Source: Plotosus lineatus (taxonomy: Eukaryota > Chordata > Actinopteri > Siluriformes > Plotosidae). Taken from it: a stretch of 64,000 bases of DNA. The DNA lies in assembly GCA_024760905.1 (NCBI GenBank), contig CM045733.1, forward strand, positions 42,087,501 through 42,151,500. The letters are read 5' to 3'. Of the stretch, positions 1 to 8,730 are shown piece by piece. The position numbers were made by a program, and so were the translations under genes. Each line of letters starts with the position of its first letter. Within the stretch, counting starts at the first letter, position 1. The notes under the pieces were generated by a model. It was not told the DNA's origin. It saw nothing but the letters and a program-made list of their open reading frames with translations, and ran no database searches.

Positions 1-363
1 ACATCCGGTAGGAAAGATTGAATAAATATTAATAATGATGGGTGACGAACTTGTCACATTCGTAGGAAACGTGCAAATTTTTTAAAGTGAAAAGTAAAAG
101 ATTTTTTAATCACATATCTTTTATTGCATTATCAATAACGTATCACAATATATCACAAACCTTGAAAAAAAATTATCTTTTACAAAAGTAACGATATAAA
201 ACGAGCCTGATAAGAATATTGTGGCATTGAAATACTGGCACAAATGGTACTTATAAATGTATGTAAAATAAAATGGATCACGTTGAAATAAAAAAACTTA
301 TTAAAAAAATCCTTTGGTATGAAAATAAGGGTGTTCACGGTTCTGCGCTACTTTATCCTGCAA
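1..363. other. AT-rich flank, possible piggyBac terminal region
   Basis: No gene is visible here. At about 41-58 there is an imperfect palindrome of the form GTGACGAACTTGTCAC. A related palindrome occurs at 7117-7136, next to a likely piggyBac terminus. This could therefore be a subterminal repeat of the same element, whose outer end would lie outside the window. That reading is inference. Confidence 0.3.
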
Positions 364-866
364 CTACTCATGGTAAGCTTCGAAGCAGTTGGATTTGCTG
401 TTCAGGCTCATGTTGCATTTTTTTGCATTGAACATTCTTCCGGAACAGTTTTCTTTTTTTGCATCTTTGCCTTTTTTCTGTAATTCGTGGAAGATGCCCA
501 ACGCCGTCTTTTTGAACGGCAACTGAAGGACGATGACAGCCCTTTTTAGGAGGTTTGTTCGGCTCTGTGCTCGAAGCAGGTCTTCCCCTCTTCTTCCCAC
601 CCACTTTACCAGCCTTCATCAGCTCAAATGACAGGAACACTATCTCACATAATATTTCTTAGATCTGATGGGATTCCTATAAAGCGAGATGATCGCCTAA
701 ATCTAATCCTCCCATAGATTTATTGTACTGCTTCACCATATCAGGACAATCAACTTCAACTATCTTCTTTGTTTTAGAATCGAGACGATATCCTGTAGTA
801 ACGGGGTCGACTTTTGCGAACGTAGATAATAACATGTTCACGACTCTATTGTTGAACCATTTTCAT
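364..866 (-). pseudogene. piggyBac transposase C-terminal remnant
   Basis: Read on the minus strand from about 866, the sequence encodes KWFNNRVVNMLLSTF, then VDCPDMVKQYNKSMGGLDL, then PIRSKKYYV. These are the hallmarks of the region just after the catalytic core of piggyBac (DDE_Tnp_1_7 family) transposases. It continues into a basic linker (KKRGRPASSTEPNKPPKKG) and a Cys-rich tail ending SKSNCFEAYHE, matching the C-terminal zinc-binding domain that piggyBac proteins use to bind terminal repeats. Frameshifts split the reading frame: the tail is in a different frame from the linker, and a stop follows GGLDLGDHLA. The catalytic aspartate core is absent. The N-terminal part lies at 1690-2235, separated by another transposon. 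Family assignment rests on recognised motifs. It is not functional. Confidence 0.75.
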
Positions 867-867
867 A

Positions 868-1649
868 CCTGTCAACCCTAGGCCGTTGGCGATCTTACAA
901 ATGGCTACTTATGCCCTTACAAAATAGCAACTAATCTTACGCGTCTTATTATCGCGTGCAATATGAAACAAAAATTAAACTCTATTTTTAATATAATATG
1001 AATTTATTGGTAATGTTGTAACATATAACCTGGTGCTCTTCATCCACATACACTGAAAGAGACCTGTTCAGTGACACAACATGGGTATAGTCACACTGTT
1101 TTTTGGGTTCCAGCACTACCAAGTCTTTCAAAATGCTGTCTTCAAAAGGAAATTTATCAATCATCTTTTTGACAACAGCTTCATAAAAGCCTCTAACAGC
1201 CTCGAAGAATTTTGTTGTTGTTGCAGGGGGAATGGTGTCATCTTCTCTCAAGGTCTTCCGGGCTGCCATTCTGGTAGATGGCGTCCGTGGGCATTAGTTT
1301 TCCTTTTCTTTTTAGCTGTTCCATCCATATTGTTATCACGTTTGTATCAACTGTATCCACTGCGAGTCACGAAAACTAACTGGGAATGATGGCGGAAGTG
1401 AAAGTGCGGTCACGTGGTCGGAAAGAGCAGACGATAGCAGACGATAAACGCAATGCGCGATTCTCGCGAGAAAACGGCTACAGACCAATTCGGCGTATCG
1501 TCTCTTTACCGAAACGGTGACACAAAAAACGGAGTTAAAAAAAAAGACGAAATGATCGAAAAACGTACAGATTTCGGACGTACGGCGTACACATTTAAAA
1601 ATCAGTGCTCACTTGTACAAATTACGCCAAAACCGTACAACTTGACAGG
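868..1649 (-). mobile_element. Internally deleted DNA transposon inside the piggyBac remnant
   Basis: The segment starts with CCTGTCAA and ends with TTGACAGG, giving terminal inverted repeats that extend with gaps to about 25 bases, with TA on each side. On the minus strand a CpG-rich leader of about 300 bp is followed by a start context encoding MDGTAKKKRK. This runs almost directly, in another frame, into MAARKTLREDDTIPPATTTKFF. The latter resembles the EAVRxFYxxxxKKMxxKFPF motif of hAT-like fish transposon proteins. A protein start joined to a C-terminal motif within about 780 bp indicates an internally deleted, non-autonomous copy. The superfamily is uncertain. Confidence 0.55.
988..1269 (-). 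pseudogene. 93-aa residual transposon ORF (FFEAVRGFYEAVVKKM motif)
   Basis: This open frame reads MAARKTLREDD, then TKFFEAVRGFYEAVVKKM and KFPFEDSILKDL. I recall this motif from hAT-related or KIAA1586-like transposon proteins in fish, but cannot confirm it without a search. The frame ends soon afterwards in non-coding sequence. It is a leftover of the deleted transposon at 868-1649, not a host gene. Whether it is translated is unknown. Confidence 0.35.
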
Positions 1650-1689
1650 TATGCATTTTACATATGTATACTGTGTCTGAGTTCACTCA

Positions 1690-2235
1690 GCTTCAATTGC
1701 ACCTCGTCCTTTTTTCTTTATTGCCTTTTGACATTTCATATCCTTTAATACTCCAGGTAATCTTGATGGTCTGACAGTCTCGCAGACCGAAGAGATAATT
1801 TCAGTAGAACAAGGTGGATCAGGACCAAGGAAGGGCACCGTAACTGAAGGATTTTCATTTTGAAGGACTGACCACCGTCGAGTGAGATTTCGTCTTGTTG
1901 CTCCGCTTGCACTAGAATCATCTGCAGTTGGTATCAGGGTGTGTTCATCTATGACAACGGCCGAATCTCCAATGAGTCGAAGCTCAATGACATCATTTGA
2001 AGGATCTCTTCATCTAGATCTATTTCCTTTTCCATATTCACATCATCAGGGATGAAGTTGGGATCAGCCACCTCGTCATCATAATCCATTTCTGTCTCAG
2101 ATTCGTCACTATCGTCACAAGTGGCCACCTCAGCAGTTTCAACACTGATGTTTTTCCTGCCATAAAAAGCTCTGGGGGCGATTGATATACCTGTGATGAA
2201 ATTGAATAATGAGAGACATTCACCAGTCAAATTGA
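1690..2235 (-). pseudogene. Probable piggyBac transposase N-terminal remnant
   Basis: The minus strand encodes a very acidic stretch (CDDSDESETEMDYDDEVADP, then NFIPDD). A second frame follows with TRRNLTRRWSVLQNENPSVT and a basic end (KKKGRGAIEAE). Acidic low-complexity N-termini followed by a Trp-containing segment are typical of piggyBac-family proteins, and the unambiguous piggyBac C-terminus lies downstream on the same strand at 364-866. The roughly 300-residue catalytic domain expected between them is missing. I infer a decayed piggyBac whose core was deleted, with the 868-1649 transposon now at the junction. The N-terminal assignment is weaker than the C-terminal one. Confidence 0.45.
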
Positions 2236-2824
2236 CTCAGTGATTATGTTTTCTAAATGACGAAATTGGGTCAGACTTTACCTCATGATGACTCACTTTG
2301 AATCGATAAATAATACAAAGATATTCCTCACAGAAAACAATAATGTTTATAATTGATGCTCGTATTGAGTTTCCATAAAAATTATAAGCATATTGGTATA
2401 AAAACACTATTTTTGGCAGGAATTCTACTATTTGTGAACTATGTTGTAAGTAATCACTGTTGACAGCCAAGCTTGTTCATACACCTGATGTGACGAAATT
2501 GTCACTCATATAAAATGTGTTCTTTTTTCGTAAAATGAACTCAAAAAACTATTTCTACCTCATAAAATTACAAAACTACCATAATTGTTCAATAATGATT
2601 TTTTAGGTGCATGAATCTCACCTGGTATTTGATCCATTGTGCTTTTAGTACAGACGCTCCCCAACTTATGTTTTTGTTTGGTTCAGGACGGCTGAATGTA
2701 ATGTGAAAAAAATGTAAGTTGTTACTCTATGTTCCAGTGACGTATGACATTCATACTGTACTATACATCCATAAATACCATTACCGTATCTCAAAAAACA
2801 CCCCTAAATCAATTATTATAAACA

Positions 2825-2838
2825 TAACATTGTAAACT
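2825..2838. repeat. Target-site duplication of RTE copy 1 (left)
   Basis: TAACATTGTAAACT occurs here and again at 5982-5995, exactly flanking the LINE. The uninterrupted sequence is present in Tigger copy 2 at about 11198-11205, confirming the empty site. Confidence 0.9.
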
Positions 2839-2863
2839 CTTCTTTTCCTTTCGGCTTTTCCCT

Positions 2864-4348
2864 TCAGGGGTCGCCACAGCGAATCATCTGCCTCCATCTC
2901 ACCCTATCCTTTGCATCTTCTTCTCTTACACCAACGACCTTCATGTCCTCCTTTACCACATCCATGAATCGTCTCTTTGGTCTTCCTCTAGGCCTTTTGC
3001 CTGGTAGTTCCAGCCTCAGCATCCTATTACCAATATACTCACTATCCCTCCTCTGTACATGTCCAAACCATCTCAATCTAGCCTCTCTGACTTTGTCTCC
3101 AAAACGTCTTACATGTGCTGTCCCTCTGACGTACTCATTCCTAATCCTATCCATCCTCGTTACTCCCAAAGAGAACCTCAACATTTTCATCTCTGCTACC
3201 TCCAACTCTGCCTCCTGTCTTTTCCCCAGGGCCACTGTTTCTAACCCATACAGCATCGTTGGCCTCAACACCGTTTTGTACACTTTTCCTTTCATTTTTG
3301 CCGATACCCTCCTATCACACATCACACCAGACACTTTTCTCCAACCATTCCAACCTGCCTGCACACGCTTCTTGACCTCTTTTCCACACTCGCCATTGCT
3401 CTGGATTGTTGAGCCTAAGTACTTAAAATCCTCCACCTTTCTTATCTCTGCTCCCTGTAATCTCACCGTTCCTCTTTGGTCCTTGGCATTCATGCACATG
3501 TACTCTGTCTTACTGAGGCTAATCTTCATTCCCCTCCTTTCCAGGGCATACCTCCACCTCTCTAGATTTTCCTGCACTTGTTCTCTGCTCTCACTACAGA
3601 TTACAATGTCATCTGCAAACATCATAGTCCATGGGGAATCTTGTCTAACCTCGTCTGTCAGCCTGTCCATCACCATAGCGAACAAGAAGGGGCTGAGAGC
3701 TGACCCTTGATGCAGTCCCACCTCCACCTTGAACTCTTCTGTCACACCGACAGCACACCTCACCACTGTCTTACATCTCTCATACATGTCCTGCACCACT
3801 CTAACATACTTCTCTGCCACTCCAGACTTCCTCATGCAATACCACAGTTCTTCTCTCGGCACCCTGTCATATGCTTTCTCCAGATCCACAAAGGCACAAT
3901 GCAGCTCCGTCTGACCTTCTCTGTACTTCTCCATTAACATCCTCAAGGCAAACACTGCATCTGTGGTGCTCTTTCTGGGCATGAAACCAAACTGTTGTTC
4001 ACAAATGCTGACTTCTGCCCTTAGTCTAGCTTCCACTATTCTTTCCCATAACTTCATCGTATGGCTCATCAACTTTATCCCTCTGTAGTTGCCACAACTC
4101 TGCACGTCTCCCTTGTTCTTAAAAATGGGCACCAGCACACTTCTCCTCCATTCCTCTGGCATCCTCTCACTCTCTAAGACCTTGTTAAATGTTCTTGTCA
4201 GAAAATCTACTGCTACCTCTCCTAGACACTTCCATACCTCCACCGGTATGTCATCAGGACCAACTGCCTTTCCATTCTTCATCCTCTTCAATGCCCTCCT
4301 CACTTCACCCTTACTAATCTTTGCTACTTCCTGGTCCTCAACAGTCAC
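2864..4348 (-). CDS. RTE LINE reverse transcriptase half (494 aa), copy 1
   Basis: This is the downstream part of the single RTE polyprotein, open from just after the frameshift. It shows the ordered reverse-transcriptase blocks: GPDDIPVEVWK (30-40), [18 protein letters not shown] (74-91), [16 protein letters not shown] (118-133), [13 protein letters not shown] (152-164), HQGSALSP (213-220) and the catalytic FADD (244-247). A basic C-terminal region ([20 protein letters not shown]) follows. No CCHC knuckle is visible. The Met used to bound the frame is probably internal; in an intact copy this region is fused to the endonuclease half. The enzyme copies RNA at the nicked site and would also serve SINEs that share its 3' end. 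Confidence 0.92.
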   Translation of the reverse strand: MTVEDQEVAKISKGEVRRALKRMKNGKAVGPDDIPVEVWKCLGEVAVDFLTRTFNKVLESERMPEEWRRSVLVPIFKNKGDVQSCGNYRGIKLMSHTMKLWERIVEARLRAEVSICEQQFGFMPRKSTTDAVFALRMLMEKYREGQTELHCAFVDLEKAYDRVPREELWYCMRKSGVAEKYVRVVQDMYERCKTVVRCAVGVTEEFKVEVGLHQGSALSPFLFAMVMDRLTDEVRQDSPWTMMFADDIVICSESREQVQENLERWRYALERRGMKISLSKTEYMCMNAKDQRGTVRLQGAEIRKVEDFKYLGSTIQSNGECGKEVKKRVQAGWNGWRKVSGVMCDRRVSAKMKGKVYKTVLRPTMLYGLETVALGKRQEAELEVAEMKMLRFSLGVTRMDRIRNEYVRGTAHVRRFGDKVREARLRWFGHVQRRDSEYIGNRMLRLELPGKRPRGRPKRRFMDVVKEDMKVVGVREEDAKDRVRWRQMIRCGDP

Positions 4349-4353
4349 CTCTT

Positions 4354-5859
4354 CTACTCTTTTTCTCTCTCATTTTCCTCATTCATCAGCTCTTCAAAGT
4401 ACTCTTTCCATCTTCCCAGCACACTTCTGTCATCAGTCAATACATTTCCCTCTCTGTCCTTTATCAATCTAACTTGCTGCACGTCCTTCCCATCTCTATT
4501 TCTCTGCTGTGCCAACCTGTATAAATCATTTTCTCCCTCCTTACTTTCCAGCCGAGCATACAAGTCATCAAACGCACTCTGTTTGGCCTTTGACACTGCT
4601 ACCTTTGCCTTACGCTGTGTCTCCCTGTACTCCTGTTTACTCTCTTCGGTTTTGTCAATGTCCCACTTCTTCTTAGCTAATCTCTTCCTTTGTACACACT
4701 CCTGCACTTCCTCATTCCACCACCAAGTCTCCTTATCTACTTTCCTTCCAGATGACACACCAAATATTCTCCTACCTGTCTCCATGATCACATTCGCTGT
4801 AGTTGTCCAGTCATCTGGAAGCACTTCCTGACCACCCAAAGCCTGTTTCAACTCCTCCTTGAAGACAACCCGACACTCTTCCTTTTTCAACTTCCACCAC
4901 TTTGTCTTCTGCTCTGCCTTTGCCTTCTTCACCTTCCTCACCATCAGCATCATCCTGCACACCACCATCCTATGCTGTTTGGCAACACTCTCACCCGCTA
5001 CTACTTTGCAGTCACTGACTTCCTTTAAATTACATCGCCTGCACAAGATGTAGTCTACCTGTGTGCTCCTACCTCCACTTTTATAAGTCACCCTATGCTC
5101 CTCTCTCTTCTGGAAGAAAGTATTCACCACAGCCATTTCCATCCTTTTTGCAAAATCTACCAACATCTGTCCTTCTGCGTTCCTGTCCTGGATACCAAAC
5201 CTACCCATCACTTCCTCGTCCCCTCTGTTTCCTGCACCAACATGTCCATTGAAGTCTGCTCCAATGACCACTCTTTCACCTCTGGGGGTACTCTGCATCA
5301 CTTCATCTAACTCCCTCCAGAATCTCTCCTTCTCTTCTCGCTCACATCCTGTCTGTGGGGCATAAGCACTAACAACATTGACCATCACACCTTTAATTTC
5401 TAACTTGAGACTCATCACTCTGTCTGACACTCTTTTCACTTCTAGAACATTCCTGGCAAACTCCTCCTTCAAGATGACTCCGACTCCATTTCTCTTCCCA
5501 TCCCCACCGTGATAAAACAGCTTAAACCCTGCTCCTATGCTTCTAGCCTTGCGACCTTTCCACCTGGTCTCCTGAACACACAGTATGTCCACCTTCCTCC
5601 TCTGCATCATGTCAGCCAGCTCTCTACCTTTTCCTGTCATAGTTCCAATATTCAAAGTCCCTACTTTCAGTCCTAGACTCATGCCTTTCCTCTTCTCTCT
5701 CTGGCAATGGACACGCCTCCCGCCTCTCCTTCTTCGACGTCTTCGACCAACAGTAGTCCAATTTCCATCAGCACCCTGTTGGTTGACGGCACTGATGGCG
5801 GTCGTTGTTAACCCGGACCTCGACCGATCCGGTATGTCATTCTTTCTTGTGATTCGCAT
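4354..5859 (-). CDS. RTE LINE endonuclease half (501 aa), copy 1
   Basis: This encodes the target-nicking endonuclease that starts target-primed reverse transcription. After a basic N-terminus (Arg-rich at residues 39-50), the endonuclease/exonuclease/phosphatase fold begins with KVGTLNIGT. Visible motifs are QETRW (96-100, catalytic Glu), SAYAP (164-168), GADFNGHVG (200-208, the Asp/Asn pair), QVDYIL (267-272) and QHRMVV (295-300, the catalytic His block). The rest is a Lys/Glu-rich linker to the reverse transcriptase. The chosen Met (MRITRK) is the first in frame after the leader and is conserved in the other copies. The frame ends at 4354 because one base is missing relative to the copies at 31.2-34.5 and 49.4-52.6 kb, which read straight through (ENEREQRVEEV). 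Confidence 0.9.
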   Translation of the reverse strand: MRITRKNDIPDRSRSGLTTTAISAVNQQGADGNWTTVGRRRRRRRGGRRVHCQREKRKGMSLGLKVGTLNIGTMTGKGRELADMMQRRKVDILCVQETRWKGRKARSIGAGFKLFYHGGDGKRNGVGVILKEEFARNVLEVKRVSDRVMSLKLEIKGVMVNVVSAYAPQTGCEREEKERFWRELDEVMQSTPRGERVVIGADFNGHVGAGNRGDEEVMGRFGIQDRNAEGQMLVDFAKRMEMAVVNTFFQKREEHRVTYKSGGRSTQVDYILCRRCNLKEVSDCKVVAGESVAKQHRMVVCRMMLMVRKVKKAKAEQKTKWWKLKKEECRVVFKEELKQALGGQEVLPDDWTTTANVIMETGRRIFGVSSGRKVDKETWWWNEEVQECVQRKRLAKKKWDIDKTEESKQEYRETQRKAKVAVSKAKQSAFDDLYARLESKEGENDLYRLAQQRNRDGKDVQQVRLIKDREGNVLTDDRSVLGRWKEYFEELMNEENEREKE

Positions 5860-5981
5860 AGTTTATTTGGCATTTGTTTTACGCCGGATGCCCTTCCTGA
5901 CGCAACCCTCTGCATTTATCCGGGCTTGGGACCGGCGTGAGGGAGAGACACTGGTTTGTGCCCCCCCCTCACGGCTGCATT
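5860..5981 (-). promoter_or_regulatory. RTE LINE 5' leader, copy 1
   Basis: This leader of about 120 bp precedes the Met of the endonuclease. Its last 60 or so bases (CAGGAAGGGCATCCGGCG, then GCCAAATAAA up to the ATGCGAATCA start) recur inside the SINEs at 8255-8620, 54946-55303 and elsewhere. It presumably contains the internal promoter expected of an RTE element; no specific promoter box is visible. Confidence 0.7.
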
Positions 5982-5995
5982 TAACATTGTAAACT
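5982..5995. repeat. Target-site duplication of RTE copy 1 (right)
   Basis: TAACATTGTAAACT, identical to 2825-2838. Confidence 0.9.
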
Positions 5996-6111
5996 AATGT
6001 CAAATATATCAAATAATATCAACATTAATTTCAAATAAATTAAATTCAAGCAAAATAATTTCAAATAGATAAATTTTAATCAAATTCACTCATCAAATAT
6101 CAAATACATTA

Positions 6112-6327
6112 TCAAATATAACCTTTAACATTCTCTATGATGTGATCTTTCTGCTTGTAAATGGTTCCGATGGTCGACGGAGCCATTTGGAAGAAACGTG
6201 CAACATTCACATGTTTTTCACCAGCATCAATTTTCTTGATAATAGCCATCTTCGTTTCTAACGAGATGGCTTGCCGCTTTTTCTGATTACCACTATCACT
6301 AGTCGGCTTACGCTTCTGACCAACCAT
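6112..6327 (-). CDS. Short pogo/Tigger helix-turn-helix protein, copy 1 (71 aa)
   Basis: The product reads MVGQKRKPTSDSGNQKKRQ, then ISLETKMAIIKKIDAGEKHV and VARFFQMAPSTIGTIYKQKD. This is the first psq/CENP-B-type helix-turn-helix of pogo-family (Tigger) transposases, which binds transposon ends or DNA in the nucleus. A full transposase would continue with a second HTH and a DDE domain for several hundred residues, but here a stop follows KGYI and AT-rich non-coding sequence comes next. The copy at 10859-11074 stops at the same place, differs at only five residues and has no frameshift. The short form is therefore ancestral to both copies rather than independent decay. Expression is unknown. 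Confidence 0.65.
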   Translation of the reverse strand: MVGQKRKPTSDSGNQKKRQAISLETKMAIIKKIDAGEKHVNVARFFQMAPSTIGTIYKQKDHIIENVKGYI

Positions 6328-6630
6328 ATTTGCTTAGGGTTACAAAAGTCCGCAAAACAGTGTAAACACAAAGATCACAGAGATGGCGTCTTAACACAAG
6401 GGTAACACGCGGTGAACTGGGGAGAAGGAGGGGCACGTTCAGTCAGTCATTTGTAAGCAATGGACGCAGCGTCATTATGTCATTGCATCATAACGTCAGC
6501 GTACAGCGTACAGTAGGTACGTCTTGTACTACAGAGAGCACGCTAAACTCAAAATTTGACATAATTTTTTTTAAAAGTAAAATTGAAAAATATGTAAAAC
6601 GAATGAACGTAAGTCAGGGAGCGGGGAGCG

Positions 6631-7151
6631 CAGGAAAAGATGACACAATACCATTCTCCGCTTCAACAGGAAACATACCGCATTAATCACAGTCGTTCTC
6701 CAGATGCCTGTAGTTATATAAATTAAAATTTTAGGCTGTGTTAAACCTGGAGTATATGTGTTGGACCCAGAGATGCAGGAGACCATAAGAAGGTTCAACT
6801 ATTTATTAAACACTCGGAACTGTAAATCACGGGAATACTAAGTCAATGGAACTGGTCGAGCACGGAGCAAGATACCAGGGGTCAAAGAGAAAGCCAAGGA
6901 ACGGAATCACGGGGAAAACAATCTTCTGACATCGGAGGGAAGTGCACCGCTCCCATTTATAGCTGGCTGCTTGCTGATTGCAGAGTGGGACCAGATGCGC
7001 TCTTCTGGAACTTGCCTACCGGCAACCACCACGTCCCTCACCAGCGCCTGCAATGACTAAAGAAAGAATTAATTCCGCCAGCCAGCACAGACCATAACAG
7101 GCTGTCAATTCTTGTGTGACGAATTAGTCACCGTTGGGCGTAAAGGGTTAA
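6631..7151 (-). mobile_element. Probable piggyBac 5' end with TTAA target
   Basis: The segment ends with GTGACGAATTAGTCACCG, then TTGGGCGTAAAGGG, then TTAA at 7148-7151. A terminus beginning CCC next to TTAA is the defining end structure of piggyBac elements, and the transposase remnant on the minus strand (364-2235) would be read from this end. The part at 6740-7110 (GGACCCAGAGATGCAGGAGA onward) resembles a common fish dispersed repeat and may be a separate insertion. Linking this end to the 364-2235 remnant across the Tigger insertion is inference. Confidence 0.45.
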
Positions 7152-7992
7152 TTTAAAGATAAATTAGAAATAAAAATAAATTAGAAATAAAAATAAAATT
7201 CCCCACGTTCTACTGGTAAATAAATAAAGTTAGGTCCTATAAGCACTTATGTTAGAACAGCGATACATAGCTGTTCCCTCACCTGCCTTTCTCTTTCTGT
7301 TCTTTAAAAACAAGTTAAAAACATTAATCTGCAAAGTGTAATTGATTAATTGGTAACCTTGTGATGATATCAGAGGCAGAAGCTGAAGATGGAAGACTCC
7401 AAAGATATAATAGGATTTAAGAAATTAATTAATTATTAGAAAATATTTCACACAATCCCACAAAGCTTCCTTCTTTCCATCCCTCATCTCATCCCTGATC
7501 TTCATGATTTCTTCACTCCGCATCTGGTTGGAGTTCTTATATTAATGATTTATGTATAAACATATTTATAATTTTTAACCCTGGGCGAGAAAACTTCACA
7601 TATAAGCAGCTCTAGTGCAATGTGGAAGCATTAGTGTGTATCTGGTACCAGCTACTATAATTTCAGCCCAATTTTGTAGATGTGAATTTTCAGCACCCAA
7701 GTGCTTCTAACTGACAGAAAGTGGGTAGAACTGACCCCTCCCCCAAAGTTTAAACTGAAATAGTAAGACATCACATTATTTTGACGTTTCTGGATTTTTA
7801 CTGTTAAAACTGGTGCAAAATTTTACCTCTTATAAGCCAGTCTTTGACACGCCCACCCAACCTTACCCTTGAGCCTGTTCCTGCTAACTTATTATTGCAT
7901 TTTTTTTCTCATTTTCAGATCCGAAATGAGATTCTTTCTTTTGTTTTTTCAAGCCAATATGAGTTTGAAAATCAGTGCAAGAGCCAACCAAA
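7152..7992. other. No gene recognised
   Basis: AT-rich sequence with short stop-laden frames. I see no domain, RNA gene or repeat boundary here. Confidence 0.5.
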
Positions 7993-8004
7993 CTCATCTG
8001 TTCA

Positions 8005-8718
8005 TTCATTCATTCATTTTCTGAATGCTTAATCCTAATCAGGGTCATGGGGAGGTTGGTGTCCACCACAGCTGACTCTGGGTGAGGGCAAAGTACACCC
8101 TGGACAGCTCGCCAGGTCATCGCAGGGTAGAAACACGCTGACGGCTATGCAGCTTCTCTTGACGAAAGTCAGCAATGGTTCTTTTACATGCTTCTCACCA
8201 CAGACAGTGAGAGACATAGCCAGCCTTCAATAAGCCAGTTAGCTGCACTTGGGGAGTGGGGCAGTGGTGGAGTGGGGCAGTGGTGGTCTAGTGGTATAGG
8301 GCGCTGGATAGCTAATCCAAAGGTTGGGGGTTCGAGTCCCACTCTCCACAAGGTTGTTACTGTCCCCCCCTGTGCGGCTAACTGGGTTATCAAAGGCGGA
8401 CCATGTCTCTCACTGTCTATGGTGAGAGACATGTAAAAGAACCATTGCTGACTTTCATAAAGAGTAGCTGCAAAGTCATCAGCATGTTTCTGTCCCTTGC
8501 TAAAGGGTTGTGACAGGAAGGGCATCCGACGTAAAAACCTCTGCCAAATCAAACGTGCGAATCAGATGATTCGCTCTGGTGACTCCCGAGTAAAAGGGAA
8601 AAAGCCGAAAGGAAGACAGACTGCACTTGGGGGACAGTGTCAACCCGTTGAGAGTGGGGCTTGAACCCCAACCTTGGAATCAGCAATCCAGCACCTTATC
8701 ACCAGGCTACCAGTGCCT
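8005..8718 (-). mobile_element. SINE family T with L tail, split by another SINE
   Basis: This is a tRNA-derived SINE on the minus strand. Its tRNA-like head is at about 8633-8718, its body at about 8120-8242 (GTCAGCAATGGTTCTTTTAC), and its L tail at 8005-8120 has the signature GGACAGCTCGCCAGG and CCTAATCAGGGTCATGGGG, ending in (CATT)n. A 12-bp target duplication CTCATCTGTTCA lies at 7993-8004 and 8719-8730. The insertion at 8255-8620 splits it. Confidence 0.85.
8255..8620 (+). mobile_element. SINE family T with RTE-derived (R) tail, nested
   Basis: Inserted into the SINE above, with a 12-bp target duplication CTGCACTTGGGG at 8243-8254 and 8621-8632. The tRNA-like head has Pol III box-like motifs (TGGTCTAGTGG and GGTTCGAGTCC). 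The body is followed by GGTTGTGACAGGAAGGGCAT and GCCAAATCAAACGTGCGAAT, matching the RTE 5' leader. The end CAGATGATTCGCTCTGGTGA through AAGCCGAAAGGAAGACAG matches the RTE 3' end. The first 20 bp are a partial duplication of the head. Confidence 0.88.
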
Positions 8719-8730
8719 CTCATCTGTTCA

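Larger units (their letters stand above)
2839..5981 (-). mobile_element. Full-length RTE-clade LINE, copy 1
   Basis: A 3143-bp insertion on the minus strand, bounded by an exact 14-bp target duplication. On its coding strand it starts ATGCAGCCGTGAGGG, has a 5' leader of about 120 bp, then an apurinic endonuclease-like domain and a reverse transcriptase. It ends in a very short 3' region GGCGACCCCTGAAGGG followed by AAAAGCCGAAAGGAAAAGAAG. One protein-coding region with endonuclease plus reverse transcriptase, no ORF1 and almost no 3' UTR is the RTE architecture. The endonuclease resembles the sequences annotated as craniofacial development protein 2-like. One frameshift near 4351 is the only lesion I see, so insertion was recent. 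Confidence 0.93.
2467..6630 (-). mobile_element. pogo/Tigger-type DNA transposon, copy 1 (split by a LINE)
   Basis: The sequence at about 2467-2838 and 5982-6630 is collinear, in reverse complement, with the second copy at 10573-11600. The shared part covers the leader, a short helix-turn-helix ORF, an AT-rich spacer and the downstream region. The RTE LINE at 2839-5981 interrupts it with an exact 14-bp target duplication. The outer end near 6630 is a decayed form of the CTCCCCGCGTTACGTTC terminus of copy 2. Similarity to copy 2 stops near 2467 at AAGCTTGGCT, so this copy lacks the final end. Confidence 0.7.

Noticed and set aside
2943..3710. Long plus-strand open frame (255 aa) opposite the RTE reverse transcriptase
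   Set aside because: It is the antisense of a conserved coding region. Similar antisense frames recur at each RTE copy, and the Ser/Leu/Pro-rich product is what the complementary strand of this gene gives.
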